Shown here: piece after piece, positions 8,017-18,906 of the stretch
Layout of the letters: every line of letters begins with the position of its first letter
How positions within the stretch are numbered: position 1 is the first letter of the stretch
Source of the DNA: Variovorax sp. UMC13
Lineage (GTDB): Bacteria; Pseudomonadota; Gammaproteobacteria; Burkholderiales; Burkholderiaceae_C
Direction of reading: 5' to 3'
Assembly (NCBI RefSeq): GCF_014170375.1
Contig: NZ_LZZW01000007.1
Coordinates: forward strand, 62,001-126,000
Length of the DNA stretch: 64,000 bases
Translations under genes and position numbers: made by a program
Notes under the pieces: generated by a model
Told to the model about the DNA's origin: nothing
The model's input: only the letters and a program-made list of their open reading frames with translations
The model's database searches: none

Positions 8017-11136
<3,120 letters not shown>

Positions 11137-11214
11137 TCTCGGTTTTCCAGCACGCTGTCGCGTGACCCATGACGCACGAGATGGGTGCAACGCCATGCCA
11201 GGGATACCGCGGAA

Positions 11215-11280
11215 CCGGCTTCGCCGGGCCGCTGGTATCGCCCCCTTGAGGGGGAAGCGCCGAAGGCGCTTCGGGGGTGG
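11215..11280. repeat. REP-like palindromic repeat between czcA and nth
   Basis: Three adjacent perfect hairpins: CCGGC-TTC-GCCGG (11215-11227), CCCCCTTGAGGGGG (11241-11254) and AAGCGCC-GAA-GGCGCTT (11255-11271), followed by CGGGGGTGG that reaches the nth stop codon. It sits between convergent genes, where it could stop transcription from both sides or protect mRNA 3' ends, although there is no T-run. It resembles intergenic repeats I recall from Comamonadaceae genomes and is stylistically related to the element inside cobQ. Confidence 0.65.
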
Positions 11281-11925
11281 TTACTTTTTCGGCGCCGGTG
11301 TCTTGGGTTTGAAGTCGCAGTAGCGCGCGACCGCGCATTCCCAGCAGCGCGGCTTGCGCGCGATGCACACGTAGCGCCCGTGCAGGATCAGCCAGTGGTG
11401 CGCATGCAGCCGGTACTCGGGCGGGATGCGCTTTTCCAGCTTGAGCTCGACCTCGAGCGGCGTCTTGCCCGGCGCCAGGCCGGTGCGGTTGCCGAGCCGG
11501 AAGATGTGGGTGTCGACCGCGATGGTGGGCTCGCCGAAGGCCACGTTGAGCACCACGTTGGCCGTCTTGCGTCCCACGCCCGGCAGCGCCTCGAGCTCGG
11601 CACGGGTGCGCGGCACCTCGCCGCCGTGCAGCTCGACCAGCATGCGGCAGGCCTCGATCAGATGCCTGGCCTTGCTGCGGTACAGGCCGATGGTCTTGAT
11701 GTAGCCCTCGAGCCCTTCGACACCCAGGTCGAGGATGGCCTGCGGCGTGTTGGCCACCGGATAGAGCCGGCGCGTGGCCTTGTTCACGCCCACGTCGGTG
11801 GCCTGGGCCGACAGCAGCACGGCCGCCAGCAGCTCGAAGGGCGTGCTGTATTCGAGCTCGGTCTCGGGCTCGGGGTTGACCGCCTGCAGCGTGGCGAAGA
11901 AGGGGGCGATGTTCTCTTTTTTCAT
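11281..11925 (-). CDS. nth: endonuclease III
   Basis: Bifunctional DNA glycosylase/AP lyase removing oxidised pyrimidines in base-excision repair. The 214 residues match the family. The helix-hairpin-helix LPGVGRKTANVV carries catalytic Lys120, and the catalytic Asp is Asp138 in AVDTHIFR. The 4Fe-4S cluster cysteines are Cys187, 194, 197 and 203 with the classic C-x6-C-x2-C-x5-C spacing. An extra basic tail (DFKPKTPAPKK) follows. The ATG at 11925 is chosen; an upstream in-frame ATG at 11955 would overlap the end of hipA. The gene lies 7 bases after hipA on the same strand and may share its transcript. Confidence 0.96.
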   Translation of the reverse strand: MKKENIAPFFATLQAVNPEPETELEYSTPFELLAAVLLSAQATDVGVNKATRRLYPVANTPQAILDLGVEGLEGYIKTIGLYRSKARHLIEACRMLVELHGGEVPRTRAELEALPGVGRKTANVVLNVAFGEPTIAVDTHIFRLGNRTGLAPGKTPLEVELKLEKRIPPEYRLHAHHWLILHGRYVCIARKPRCWECAVARYCDFKPKTPAPKK

Positions 11926-11932
11926 GGCGTGC

Positions 11933-13300
11933 TCAGTCGGCCGTGTCGGTGTCATGCAGGCGTTGCGCGGTGCTCTTCATGCCGTCGAAGATGGCCTCTG
12001 CGAGCGCGGCGGGAAAGTCCTTCGGCAGTTCCGATTCGACCGTGCGCAGCACCTCGGGCAGCTGCGCGAGCAGCTCTTCGCACAGCGCGCGCGCATCGCC
12101 CAGGCCGGCCAGCCTGGCCACGCCGTCCCAGTGCCGCGCCTGGATGTCGGCCAGGCCCCAGTGCGCGCTCTTGGCCCGCAGCGCCATCGCGAGCCTGGCC
12201 TTCTGGCGCGCGAGCTGGTTCGCGCCGTTGCCGATGATCGGCCAGGCCGACAGCACGTCGTAGAAGGGCGCGAGCCGGTAGCCGTCGCCGCGCTCGAGGA
12301 AGATCGAGAAGTTCTTCGCATGGCCGTCGGTCGCGGCCAGCAGCCAGAACACCATCTGCGCCTTGACGAAGGCCGTCTTGTCCTCGACCGCATGGGCGCT
12401 GGCGTCGAGCACGCGCAGGATGTCGCGCATGCCCGGACCGCCGTCGGCCTCGTACTTCTGCGCGCCCGGCACGCCCAGCGCCTGGCAGAAGTCCTCCTGC
12501 GGCAGCCGCGCGATCCATTCGGCGTCGCTGCCGGCGTTCTGCAGCGCGCGGTCGAAGCGCCGCACCAGCAGCGCCTTGCGCTGGCCGAAGGTCGCGATGT
12601 CGCAGTGCGCGGTCGGCAGGCCGAAGGCGGCCATGATGCGCGCGCAGAGCCATTCGTTTTCGACCGAGCCGTGCATGTCGGCCTGCATGTTGCCGACCAG
12701 GCCCAGCGGCAGCTTGAGGATGTGGGTGGTCGGCGTGGCGCCCAGCGGGCGGAACCAGGCCTCGCCGCGGCGCAGCAGCGCGGTCTTCTCCTGCGCGCCC
12801 GCGATCGAGATGCGGAAGGCCTCGTCGTCGCGCTGGCCCAGCACGCGACCCGCGGCCAGCGAGGCGTTGATCGCCTGCTCGACGCCCGCGTCGTCCAGCG
12901 GCTCGGCCTCGATGCGGTCGAAGCCCGTGGGCGCCACGCCCGGCGGCAGCAGCTGCACCGCGCCCACGCATTCGCGGCCGATGGCGGTCAGCAGGTCGAA
13001 GGCCTCGGTGCTCGCGGTGGCGAACTTGCCCTGCAGCCGGCGGCGGATGCTGTCGTTGTCGGGCAGCAGGTTGTCGAAGTAGTTCTGCACCACCGGCCCG
13101 CGCACCGGCAGGTTGCCGGGCGTGATCGGCAGCGACAGCGAGAGCCGGCGCGCCGCGGGCGAGGCGAGCCAGGCCTCGGCGTACTGGAAGCGGTGCTCGC
13201 CTTCGCGCACCGACCATTCGCCGACGGTCTGGCCATTGGTCCAGACGACCAGCGGATGCGGATGGCGTGCGCCACGTCCGCGTTTCTTGGGGCTCACCAT
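11933..13300 (-). CDS. hipA: HipA-type serine/threonine kinase toxin
   Basis: A 455-residue HipA-family protein. HipA kinases phosphorylate aminoacyl-tRNA synthetases (GltX in E. coli), triggering the stringent response and dormancy. The N-terminal domain carries RRLSLSLPIT and PVVQNYFDNLLPDNDSIRRRL; the kinase core has ISIAGAQEKTALL (ATP-binding Gly-loop region), HILKLP with the nucleotide-binding lysine, AHCDIATFGQRKALLVRRFDR, and the catalytic/Mg loop DGHAKNFSIFLERG followed by LAPFYDVLSAWP. All key blocks look intact. Its ATG overlaps the hipB stop by 7 bases. Confidence 0.93.
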   Translation of the reverse strand: MVSPKKRGRGARHPHPLVVWTNGQTVGEWSVREGEHRFQYAEAWLASPAARRLSLSLPITPGNLPVRGPVVQNYFDNLLPDNDSIRRRLQGKFATASTEAFDLLTAIGRECVGAVQLLPPGVAPTGFDRIEAEPLDDAGVEQAINASLAAGRVLGQRDDEAFRISIAGAQEKTALLRRGEAWFRPLGATPTTHILKLPLGLVGNMQADMHGSVENEWLCARIMAAFGLPTAHCDIATFGQRKALLVRRFDRALQNAGSDAEWIARLPQEDFCQALGVPGAQKYEADGGPGMRDILRVLDASAHAVEDKTAFVKAQMVFWLLAATDGHAKNFSIFLERGDGYRLAPFYDVLSAWPIIGNGANQLARQKARLAMALRAKSAHWGLADIQARHWDGVARLAGLGDARALCEELLAQLPEVLRTVESELPKDFPAALAEAIFDGMKSTAQRLHDTDTAD

Positions 13301-13566
13301 GGGTTGTCTCCTGGCGCCTTTGGCGCCGCTGTGGGGGCGGGCTCGGCCGCGGGAAGTTCTTCGAGCACCAGCCGGTGGCCCATCAGCGCCACCAGGCGCG
13401 AGATCTGGTCGAAGCTGGTGACGCCGGGCGCGGCCTCGATGCGCGCGATGCGCTTCTGGTTCACGCCCAGCTGCTCGCCCAGCTCGGCCTGCGTGAGCTG
13501 GCGCGACTGGCGCAGCGCGCGCAGCACGGCGCTGAGCTGCTGGCTGGTTTCGAGGGGGTAGGGCAT
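13294..13566 (-). CDS. hipB: HipB-type HTH antitoxin/autorepressor
   Basis: A 90-residue Xre-family DNA-binding antitoxin. The helix-turn-helix spans about residues 10-65 (LRALRQSRQLTQAELGEQLG then VNQKRIARIEAAPG). A short Pro/Ala-rich tail (PAAEPAPTAAPKAPGDNPW) ends in Trp, reminiscent of the flexible C-terminal tail of E. coli HipB that is important for turnover. It binds HipA and is expected to repress the operon through the palindromes at 13569-13642. The ATG at 13566 directly follows the first palindrome. The hipA start overlaps its stop. Confidence 0.92.
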   Translation of the reverse strand: MPYPLETSQQLSAVLRALRQSRQLTQAELGEQLGVNQKRIARIEAAPGVTSFDQISRLVALMGHRLVLEELPAAEPAPTAAPKAPGDNPW

Positions 13567-13568
13567 GG

Positions 13569-13642
13569 TTACTACTTTGAAGTGGTAATTGGAGATTACT
13601 ACCTGTAAATAGTAAAGTCAATTCACTATCTTTGGGTAGTAA
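13569..13642. promoter_or_regulatory. three HipB-like operators over the hipBA promoter
   Basis: Three 20-bp palindromes share the form TTACTA-N8-TAGTAA: 13569-13588 (right arm TGGTAA), 13596-13615 (both arms perfect) and 13623-13642 (left arm TCACTA). Their starts are exactly 27 bp apart. The N8-spaced architecture is the same as the known E. coli HipB operators (TATCC-N8-GGATA) with a different core. On the minus strand TTGACT (13621-13616) and TAATCT (13598-13593) form a -35/-10 pair with a 17-bp spacer lying across operators 2 and 3, so repressor binding would block hipBA transcription. The outermost operator also lies about 60 bp upstream of the divergent aminotransferase gene. Confidence 0.8.
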
Positions 13643-13703
13643 CCAGGCTTCCCGCGCGGGCCCGGTTCGTTCGACAATGGCGGCCAGAAAGTGAGCCCCT
13701 TCC

Positions 13704-14891
13704 ATGCAATTCTCCTCCCGCCTCGACAACGTCGAAACCTCCGCCATCCGTGAACTCTTCAAGCTGCTGGGCACGCCCGGCATCATCAGCTTCGCGGGCG
13801 GTTTCCCCGACAGCGCAATGTTCGACGTCGAGGGCCTCAAGGAGGCCAGCGCCAAGGCGCTGAGCGAGGAGCCGGGCGCGGCGCTGCAGTACGGCGCCAC
13901 CGAAGGCTACGAGCCGCTGCGCACGCAGCTGAGCGCCTTCATGCAGGGCAAGGGCGTGGACGTGGCGCCCAACGGCCTGATCGTCACCACCGGCAGCCAG
14001 CAGGCGCTCGACCTGCTGGGCAAGACGCTGATCTCGCCCGGCGACAAGGTGATCGTCGAAGGCCCGACCTTCCTCGCGACCATCCAGTGCTTCCGCCTCT
14101 ACGGCGCGCAGGTCATCAGCGCCCCGATCGACGCCCACGGCGTGAAGACCGACGAGCTGGAGAAGCTCATCGCCGAGCACCAGCCCAAGTTCGTCTACCT
14201 GATCCCCACCTTCGGCAACCCCAGTGGCGCGACGCTGCCGCTGGAGCGCCGCAAGAAGGTGCTGGAGCTGGCGGTCAAGTACCAGACGCTGGTGGTGGAG
14301 GACGACCCCTACGGCGACCTGTATTTCGGCGAGGCACCGCCGCCGTCGATCATGGCCTTGAGCAAGGACGTGCCCGGCAGCCGCGAGCTGGTGGCCTATT
14401 GCGGCAGCCTGAGCAAGGTGCTGAGCCCGGGCCTGCGCATCGGCTGGATGATCGCGCCGGCCGAGCTGCTGACCAAGGCCACGATGTGCAAGCAGTTCAG
14501 CGACGCCCACACCAGCACCTTCGCGCAGGCCACGGCCGCGCAGTACCTCAAGAGTGGCCGCATGCCCGACACGCTGGCCAACGTGCGCAAGGTCTACGGC
14601 GAGCGCGCCCGGACCATGGGCGCGGCCCTCCAGCGCGAACTGGGCGATGCGATCGAGTTCACGCAGCCCGGTGGCGGCCTGTTCTTCTGGGCCCGGCTCA
14701 CGGGCGCGAATGGCAAGCTGGCCGATGCCAACGTGCTGGCCAAGAAGGCGATCGAGCAACTCGTGGCCTTCGTGCCCGGCGCGCCCTTCTTCGCCGAGAA
14801 GCCCGACCTTGCGACCCTGCGCCTGAGCTTCGCCACCGCCAACCTCGAGAAGATCGAGGAAGGCATCGCGCGCCTGGGCAAGGCGCTCTGA
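13704..14891 (+). CDS. PLP-dependent class I/II aminotransferase (LysN/2-aminoadipate type)
   Basis: A 395-residue fold-type I aminotransferase. PLP attaches to Lys238 in CGSLSKVLSPGLRIGW. Supporting residues sit in FAGGFPDSAMF, ATEGYEPLR, TTGSQQALDLLGK, PTFGNPSGATLP and EDDPYGDLYF, with the substrate carboxylate Arg in LRLSFA near the C-terminus. The FAGGxPD opening and overall layout match the 2-aminoadipate/aromatic (kynurenine/LysN-like) subgroup, which has broad specificity, so the amino donor is not assigned. It is divergent from hipBA and stands alone; the small minus-strand gene after it converges. Confidence 0.88.
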   Translation: MQFSSRLDNVETSAIRELFKLLGTPGIISFAGGFPDSAMFDVEGLKEASAKALSEEPGAALQYGATEGYEPLRTQLSAFMQGKGVDVAPNGLIVTTGSQQALDLLGKTLISPGDKVIVEGPTFLATIQCFRLYGAQVISAPIDAHGVKTDELEKLIAEHQPKFVYLIPTFGNPSGATLPLERRKKVLELAVKYQTLVVEDDPYGDLYFGEAPPPSIMALSKDVPGSRELVAYCGSLSKVLSPGLRIGWMIAPAELLTKATMCKQFSDAHTSTFAQATAAQYLKSGRMPDTLANVRKVYGERARTMGAALQRELGDAIEFTQPGGGLFFWARLTGANGKLADANVLAKKAIEQLVAFVPGAPFFAEKPDLATLRLSFATANLEKIEEGIARLGKAL

Positions 14892-14895
14892 GGAT

Positions 14896-15123
14896 TCACG
14901 GCGAACGGTGGAGGCGGGGAGCGGCCAGCAGGTCCAGGTTGTCCGCCACGGCCGCGTCCACGTTCGGATAGCGGCCCTTCATCTTCGACAGCGTCATGAT
15001 GGTCTGCAGCGCCTTCAGGTCCTTGACCGAGGGCGCGACCTTGATCTGCGCGATGGCCGCCGCAGCGTTGCCGCCGTTGATCAAAGCCATCACCTTGCCT
15101 GCCCAGTCGTTCGCGCGCGCCAT
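14896..15123 (-). CDS. small conserved-looking protein, function unknown
   Basis: A 75-residue protein (MARANDWAGKVMALINGGNAAAAIAQIK) starting at ATG 15123, preceded on its strand by an AGGTGAGAT ribosome site 6-13 bases upstream. Predominantly helical, with an Ala-rich centre and a basic, Pro-containing end; no signal peptide or metal motif. It converges on the aminotransferase with a 4-base gap and is divergent from the DUF6172-like gene at 15195. It looks coding by composition and ribosome site, but I do not recognise a family. Confidence 0.6.
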   Translation of the reverse strand: MARANDWAGKVMALINGGNAAAAIAQIKVAPSVKDLKALQTIMTLSKMKGRYPNVDAAVADNLDLLAAPRLHRSP

Positions 15124-15194
15124 GTATCTCACCTGCTTTCGTTGAAGGCACCGACTGTACACAGGCGCGCGCGGCCGGCGCGTTACGATCACCC

Positions 15195-15527
15195 ATGAGA
15201 AAAACCTTTCAGCTTCAGGTCGAGGGCAAGCACCCCGACCGTCTCCTCGAAGCCATCAAGCACGAGATCCGCAAGTACATCAAGCGCGAACGCCGCCGCG
15301 AACTGCCCGAGGGCAGCGACTTCTGGGCCTTCGACACCCGTTTCGGCACCGACAAGGAATCCGCCGAAGCGGTCGAGTTCCCGGCCATCACCGGCCTGAT
15401 CGACGGTGTGGCGAAGGCGGGCGGCCCGCAGTTCTACATCGAGCTGCTGGCCCGGCCCGCCCAGCGCCCGACGCGCAGCGAGCGCCCGGCGGGCACCGCG
15501 CCCGAGGAGGACACCGACGCCCAGTAG
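15195..15527 (+). CDS. DUF6172-like small basic protein
   Basis: A 110-residue protein with a strongly charged centre, IRKYIKRERRRELPEGSDFW, followed by FDTRFG and a C-terminal FYIELLARP strand. This pattern matches a small family I recall as DUF6172, found widely in proteobacteria and without an assigned function. The last ~20 residues are Pro/Glu/Asp-rich and probably disordered. The basic helix suggests nucleic-acid or nucleotide contact, which is inference only. The gene stands alone, ending 6 bases before the convergent amidohydrolase stop. Confidence 0.75.
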   Translation: MRKTFQLQVEGKHPDRLLEAIKHEIRKYIKRERRRELPEGSDFWAFDTRFGTDKESAEAVEFPAITGLIDGVAKAGGPQFYIELLARPAQRPTRSERPAGTAPEEDTDAQ

Positions 15528-15533
15528 CCGCGC

Positions 15534-16859
15534 CTACTTCGCCGCCAGCGTCGCGAGCACCGCGACGCTCATCGCTTCGACGCTGGTCTTGATCGACGGC
15601 TCGGGCACCGGCGCGAAGAAGGGCGAATGGTTGAAGGCCAGCGGCTTGCCGCCCGGCTTGCGCGAGGCAGCCACCTCGTCGGGTGACAGCACGCCGACGA
15701 AGAACATCATGCCCGGCACCCCGGCGTTGAGGAACTCCGAGAAGTCCTCGCTCGCGGTGATCGCTGGCACCTGCACCACCTGCGCGTTGCCCAGGGCCGA
15801 CCGGAGCGCGGCCGCCGTGCGGTTGGCCACCGTCCCGTCGTTGACCACCGCCGAACCGCCCGAGACCAGCGCCACCTCCGGCTCGGGCGCGCCGCCCATC
15901 AGGGCCGCCGCATTGGCCGTGCGGCGGATGCCCGCCAGCAGCTTCTCGCGCACCTCGGGCTTGTAGGAACGGATGGTGCCGCGCAGCACCACCGCATCCG
16001 GGATGATGTTGCCGACCGTGCCGCCCTGGATCGCGCCGACCGTCACCACGCCGAACTCGGCCGGGTCTTTCTCCCGGCTCACCACGGTCTGCACGTCGGT
16101 GATGAAGCGGGCCGCGATCGTGATCGGGTCGATGGTCTTGTCGGGCGCGGACCCATGGCCGCCCCGGCCCTTGAAGGTGATCTCCAACGAATCGGAATTC
16201 GAGCTGGTCGGGCCGACCCGGTAGCCGACGAAGCCGTAGGGCGAGGGCGAGGTGTGCAGCGCGAAGGCGAAGTCGGGCTTGGGGAAGCGCGTGAACAGGC
16301 CGTCGGCGATCATGGCCTTGGCGCCCGACACGGTTTCCTCGGCCGGCTGCGCGACGAACATCAGCGTGCCCTTCCATTGCTCCTTCAGCGCCAGCAGCGT
16401 GCGCGCCGTGCCGACCCAGCTGGCCATGTGGATGTCGTGGCCGCAGCTGTGGGCAACGAAGGTCTCGCGACCGTTGGACTGGGCCTTGGCCTTGCTGGCA
16501 TAGGGCAGGCCGGTCTTCTCCTCCATCGGCAGCGCGTCGAGTTCGGTGCGCACCAGCACCGTGGGCCCGGCGCCGTTGCGGTAGAGCGCCACCACGCCGG
16601 TGCCGCCGACCTTCTCCGTGACCTCGAAGCCCAGCTTGCGCATCTCCTCGGCCATCCGGGCCGCCGTGCGGACTTCCTGGAAGGCCAGTTCGGGGTTCGC
16701 GTGCAGGTCCTTGTAGAGCGTCTCGAGCGACGGGTACATGCCGTTGACGAGGGTCTGAAGCTGAGCGGGCGGCGGCGAAGCGGCCTGGGCCATGGCGCCG
16801 GTGGCGCAGGCGCAGAGCGCGGCGATCCAGGTCCGGCGCAGGAATGAGGATGACGGCAT
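15534..16859 (-). CDS. secreted M20 family amidohydrolase/peptidase
   Basis: A 441-residue metal-dependent hydrolase of the M20D type (N-acyl amino acid or hippurate hydrolase-like). A signal peptide (AALCACATGAMAQA) ends near residue 26, so it acts in the periplasm. Metal and catalytic blocks are VRTELDALPMEE (bearing the usual Asp region), HSCGHDIHMA, and QPAEETVSGAKAM with the catalytic Glu pair. The dimerisation lid is GRGGHGSAPDKTIDP, and a late HSPFF His completes the site. The substrate is not evident. It lies 99 bases downstream of the LysR gene on the same strand, so joint transcription is possible, but its function need not relate to the sugar-acid cluster. Confidence 0.88.
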   Translation of the reverse strand: MPSSSFLRRTWIAALCACATGAMAQAASPPPAQLQTLVNGMYPSLETLYKDLHANPELAFQEVRTAARMAEEMRKLGFEVTEKVGGTGVVALYRNGAGPTVLVRTELDALPMEEKTGLPYASKAKAQSNGRETFVAHSCGHDIHMASWVGTARTLLALKEQWKGTLMFVAQPAEETVSGAKAMIADGLFTRFPKPDFAFALHTSPSPYGFVGYRVGPTSSNSDSLEITFKGRGGHGSAPDKTIDPITIAARFITDVQTVVSREKDPAEFGVVTVGAIQGGTVGNIIPDAVVLRGTIRSYKPEVREKLLAGIRRTANAAALMGGAPEPEVALVSGGSAVVNDGTVANRTAAALRSALGNAQVVQVPAITASEDFSEFLNAGVPGMMFFVGVLSPDEVAASRKPGGKPLAFNHSPFFAPVPEPSIKTSVEAMSVAVLATLAAK

Positions 16860-16958
16860 GGCAACACTTCCTTGTTTCGAAGAAAAGCCGGGAGTTCGGC
16901 CGTGCCAGTGTCACATTCCCCGGGCCGATTTCGCGCCCGCGCGCGACAGTGGAAATCC

Positions 16959-17930
16959 CTAGGCTGGCACCGCGGACCTGTCGGCCGGTTGCGCATAGCG
17001 GTGCAGGCAGGCCACGAAGTCCGCGGCCGTTTCGGACAGCGGCTCGCCGTTGCGGGTGAGCACGCCGAAGCCCTTCAGGTCCTTGCCGATGGCCACCGGC
17101 AGCACGCGCAGCAGGCGTGCGTTCACATGGTCGCGCACCACCGATTCGGGCAGCGCGCCGACCGCATCGCTGGTCTGCAACAGCTGCAGCGTGGCGAACA
17201 CCGAGGCGCATTCCACGATGTTGGCCGGCGTGCCCAGCCGCACCGCCGCGAACTCGTCCTCGAGCAGCTGGCGCGCCGGGCTGGTCAGCGGCTGCAGCAC
17301 CCAGGGCCAGGCCATCAGCGCGTCGAAACCGAGCTGGCGCTGGCGCAGCAGCGGGTGGCCGCGGCGCACCACGATCTGCATCACCTCGTTGGCCAGCGGC
17401 ACGAAGTCGAAGGCATGGCGCTGGCGCAGCGTGGACAGGCGCCCCACGGCCAGCTCGATGTCGTGGCGCTCGAGCAGCTCGCCGATCTGGTCGCTGGTCT
17501 CGCCCAGGATGCGGAGGTTCAGCAAGGGCCGGCGCTGCTTGATGTCGGCCACCGCGCGCGCCACCACGTCGGGCGCCGCGCCCATGATCGCGCCCACCAC
17601 CAGCTGCCCGTGGCCGCCGCGGCGCTTGACCTCCAGCGCCTCGAGGAAGCGTGCCAGCCCGGCCTGCGACTGGCGCGCATAAGCCACCACCTCGTCGCCC
17701 AGCGGCGTGGGCCGCAGCCCGCGCGAATGGCGCTCGAACAGCGGAAATTCGAAGGCCTGCTCGATGTCGGCCAGCATCTTGGTGGCCGAAGGCTGGGTCA
17801 CGCTGATGGCCGAGGCCGCATGCGCGAGCACGGGCGTGTCGGCCAGCGCGGCCAGCAGCGCCCAGTGCTTGAGCCGCAGCCGGTTCACCAGCCGCGGCGC
17901 GGTCGAAGGGGCATCGATTCGGTATTCCAT
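16959..17930 (-). CDS. LysR-family transcriptional regulator (GbpR-like)
   Basis: A 323-residue LysR regulator. The winged helix-turn-helix sits at about residues 20-80 (LKHWALLAALADT, ISVTQPSATKMLADIEQAFEFPLFERHSRGLRPTPLG). A periplasmic-binding-protein-like effector domain follows (LVVGAIMGAAPDVVARAVADI onward). The N-terminal NRLRLKHW text resembles the GbpR branch known for sugar-related regulation. It is divergent from the SDR gene 90 bases away, the classic arrangement for control of that cluster. The ATG at 17930 is preferred; an in-frame start at 17969 would push into the shared promoter region. Confidence 0.88.
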   Translation of the reverse strand: MEYRIDAPSTAPRLVNRLRLKHWALLAALADTPVLAHAASAISVTQPSATKMLADIEQAFEFPLFERHSRGLRPTPLGDEVVAYARQSQAGLARFLEALEVKRRGGHGQLVVGAIMGAAPDVVARAVADIKQRRPLLNLRILGETSDQIGELLERHDIELAVGRLSTLRQRHAFDFVPLANEVMQIVVRRGHPLLRQRQLGFDALMAWPWVLQPLTSPARQLLEDEFAAVRLGTPANIVECASVFATLQLLQTSDAVGALPESVVRDHVNARLLRVLPVAIGKDLKGFGVLTRNGEPLSETAADFVACLHRYAQPADRSAVPA

Positions 17931-18020
17931 TCTGGAAATGGTACGCCCAAAGAATTGATTGGAACGCAATGGGGCGTCCGCCTACAGTGCGGCCATCCAC
18001 AACAACAGAGACATGCAGAC

Positions 18021-18776
18021 ATGAGCACCGTTTACCCCAAGCGTTTCGAAGGCCGCCGCGCGGTCATCACCGGCGGCGCCGCCGGCATCGGCCTGACCTT
18101 CGCCACCCGCTTCGTCGCGGAAGGCGGCAGCGTGAGCCTCTGGGACATCAGCCAGCCGGCCATCGATGCGGCCGTGGCGGCGCTGGGCGCCAAGGCCTCC
18201 GGCATCCGGGTCGACGTGGCCGACTGGGCCCAGGTCGAGGCCGCGGCGACACAGGCGGCCGCGACGCTGGGCGGCATCGACGTGCTGGTCGCCAGCGCCG
18301 GCATCACCGGCCCCAACGTGCCGCTGGCCGAATACCCGGTCGACCAATGGCGCCAGGTGATGGACGTCAACCTCAACGGCCTGTTCCACTGCAACCGCGC
18401 CGTGGTGCCGTACATGCTGGCCGGCAAGTACGGGCGCATCGTCAACATCGCCTCGGTCGCGGGCAAGGAAGGCAATCCCAACGCCTCGGCCTACAGCGCC
18501 TCCAAGGCCGGCGTGATCGGCCTGACGAAGTCGCTGGGCAAGGAACTGGCGAAGTCGAACATCACGGTCAACGCCGTGACCCCGGCCGCGGTGCGCACCG
18601 CCATCTTCGACCAGATGACGCCGCAGCACATCGAATTCATGCTGTCGAAGATCCCGATGGGCCGCTTCGGCGCGGTCGACGAGATCGCGGCCGTGATCGG
18701 CTGGCTGGCGAGCGAGGAATGCTCGTTCACCACCGGCAGCGTGTTCGACGCCTCGGGCGGCCGCGCGACCTACTGA
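18021..18776 (+). CDS. SDR family oxidoreductase of sugar-acid cluster
   Basis: A 251-residue classical short-chain dehydrogenase: cofactor motif TGGAAGIG at residues 17-24, an acidic residue in LWDIS suggesting NAD preference, SAGITG in place of the usual NNAG, and catalytic Ser145, Tyr158, Lys162 (YSASK). Followed by an MFS transporter and an L-rhamnonate dehydratase homologue, it may be the L-rhamnose 1-dehydrogenase or the 2-keto-3-deoxy-rhamnonate 4-dehydrogenase of the non-phosphorylating rhamnose pathway. The sequence alone does not separate these. First gene of the cluster controlled by the divergent LysR. Confidence 0.85.
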   Translation: MSTVYPKRFEGRRAVITGGAAGIGLTFATRFVAEGGSVSLWDISQPAIDAAVAALGAKASGIRVDVADWAQVEAAATQAAATLGGIDVLVASAGITGPNVPLAEYPVDQWRQVMDVNLNGLFHCNRAVVPYMLAGKYGRIVNIASVAGKEGNPNASAYSASKAGVIGLTKSLGKELAKSNITVNAVTPAAVRTAIFDQMTPQHIEFMLSKIPMGRFGAVDEIAAVIGWLASEECSFTTGSVFDASGGRATY

Positions 18777-18906
18777 CGGCGCGGCGGCGCGGCCGCGGGC
18801 CGCATCGCTTCCCCTTTCTCGAAAAACTCGTCCTTTTACAGGGCGCCTGCGTGGCCGTGGGCGCCCGGGCACCGGCACGCCGGCAGCCCACCCTCAGGAG
18901 ACAACC

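Noticed and set aside
11945..11955. Longer nth start at 11955
   Set aside because: It would overlap the hipA stop and adds ten residues that are not Nth-like; ATG 11925 fits the family start.
12988..13275. Additional small gene overlapping hipA on the minus strand
   Set aside because: It lies in another frame of hipA and has a Ser/Arg/Pro-biased translation without motif or ribosome site.
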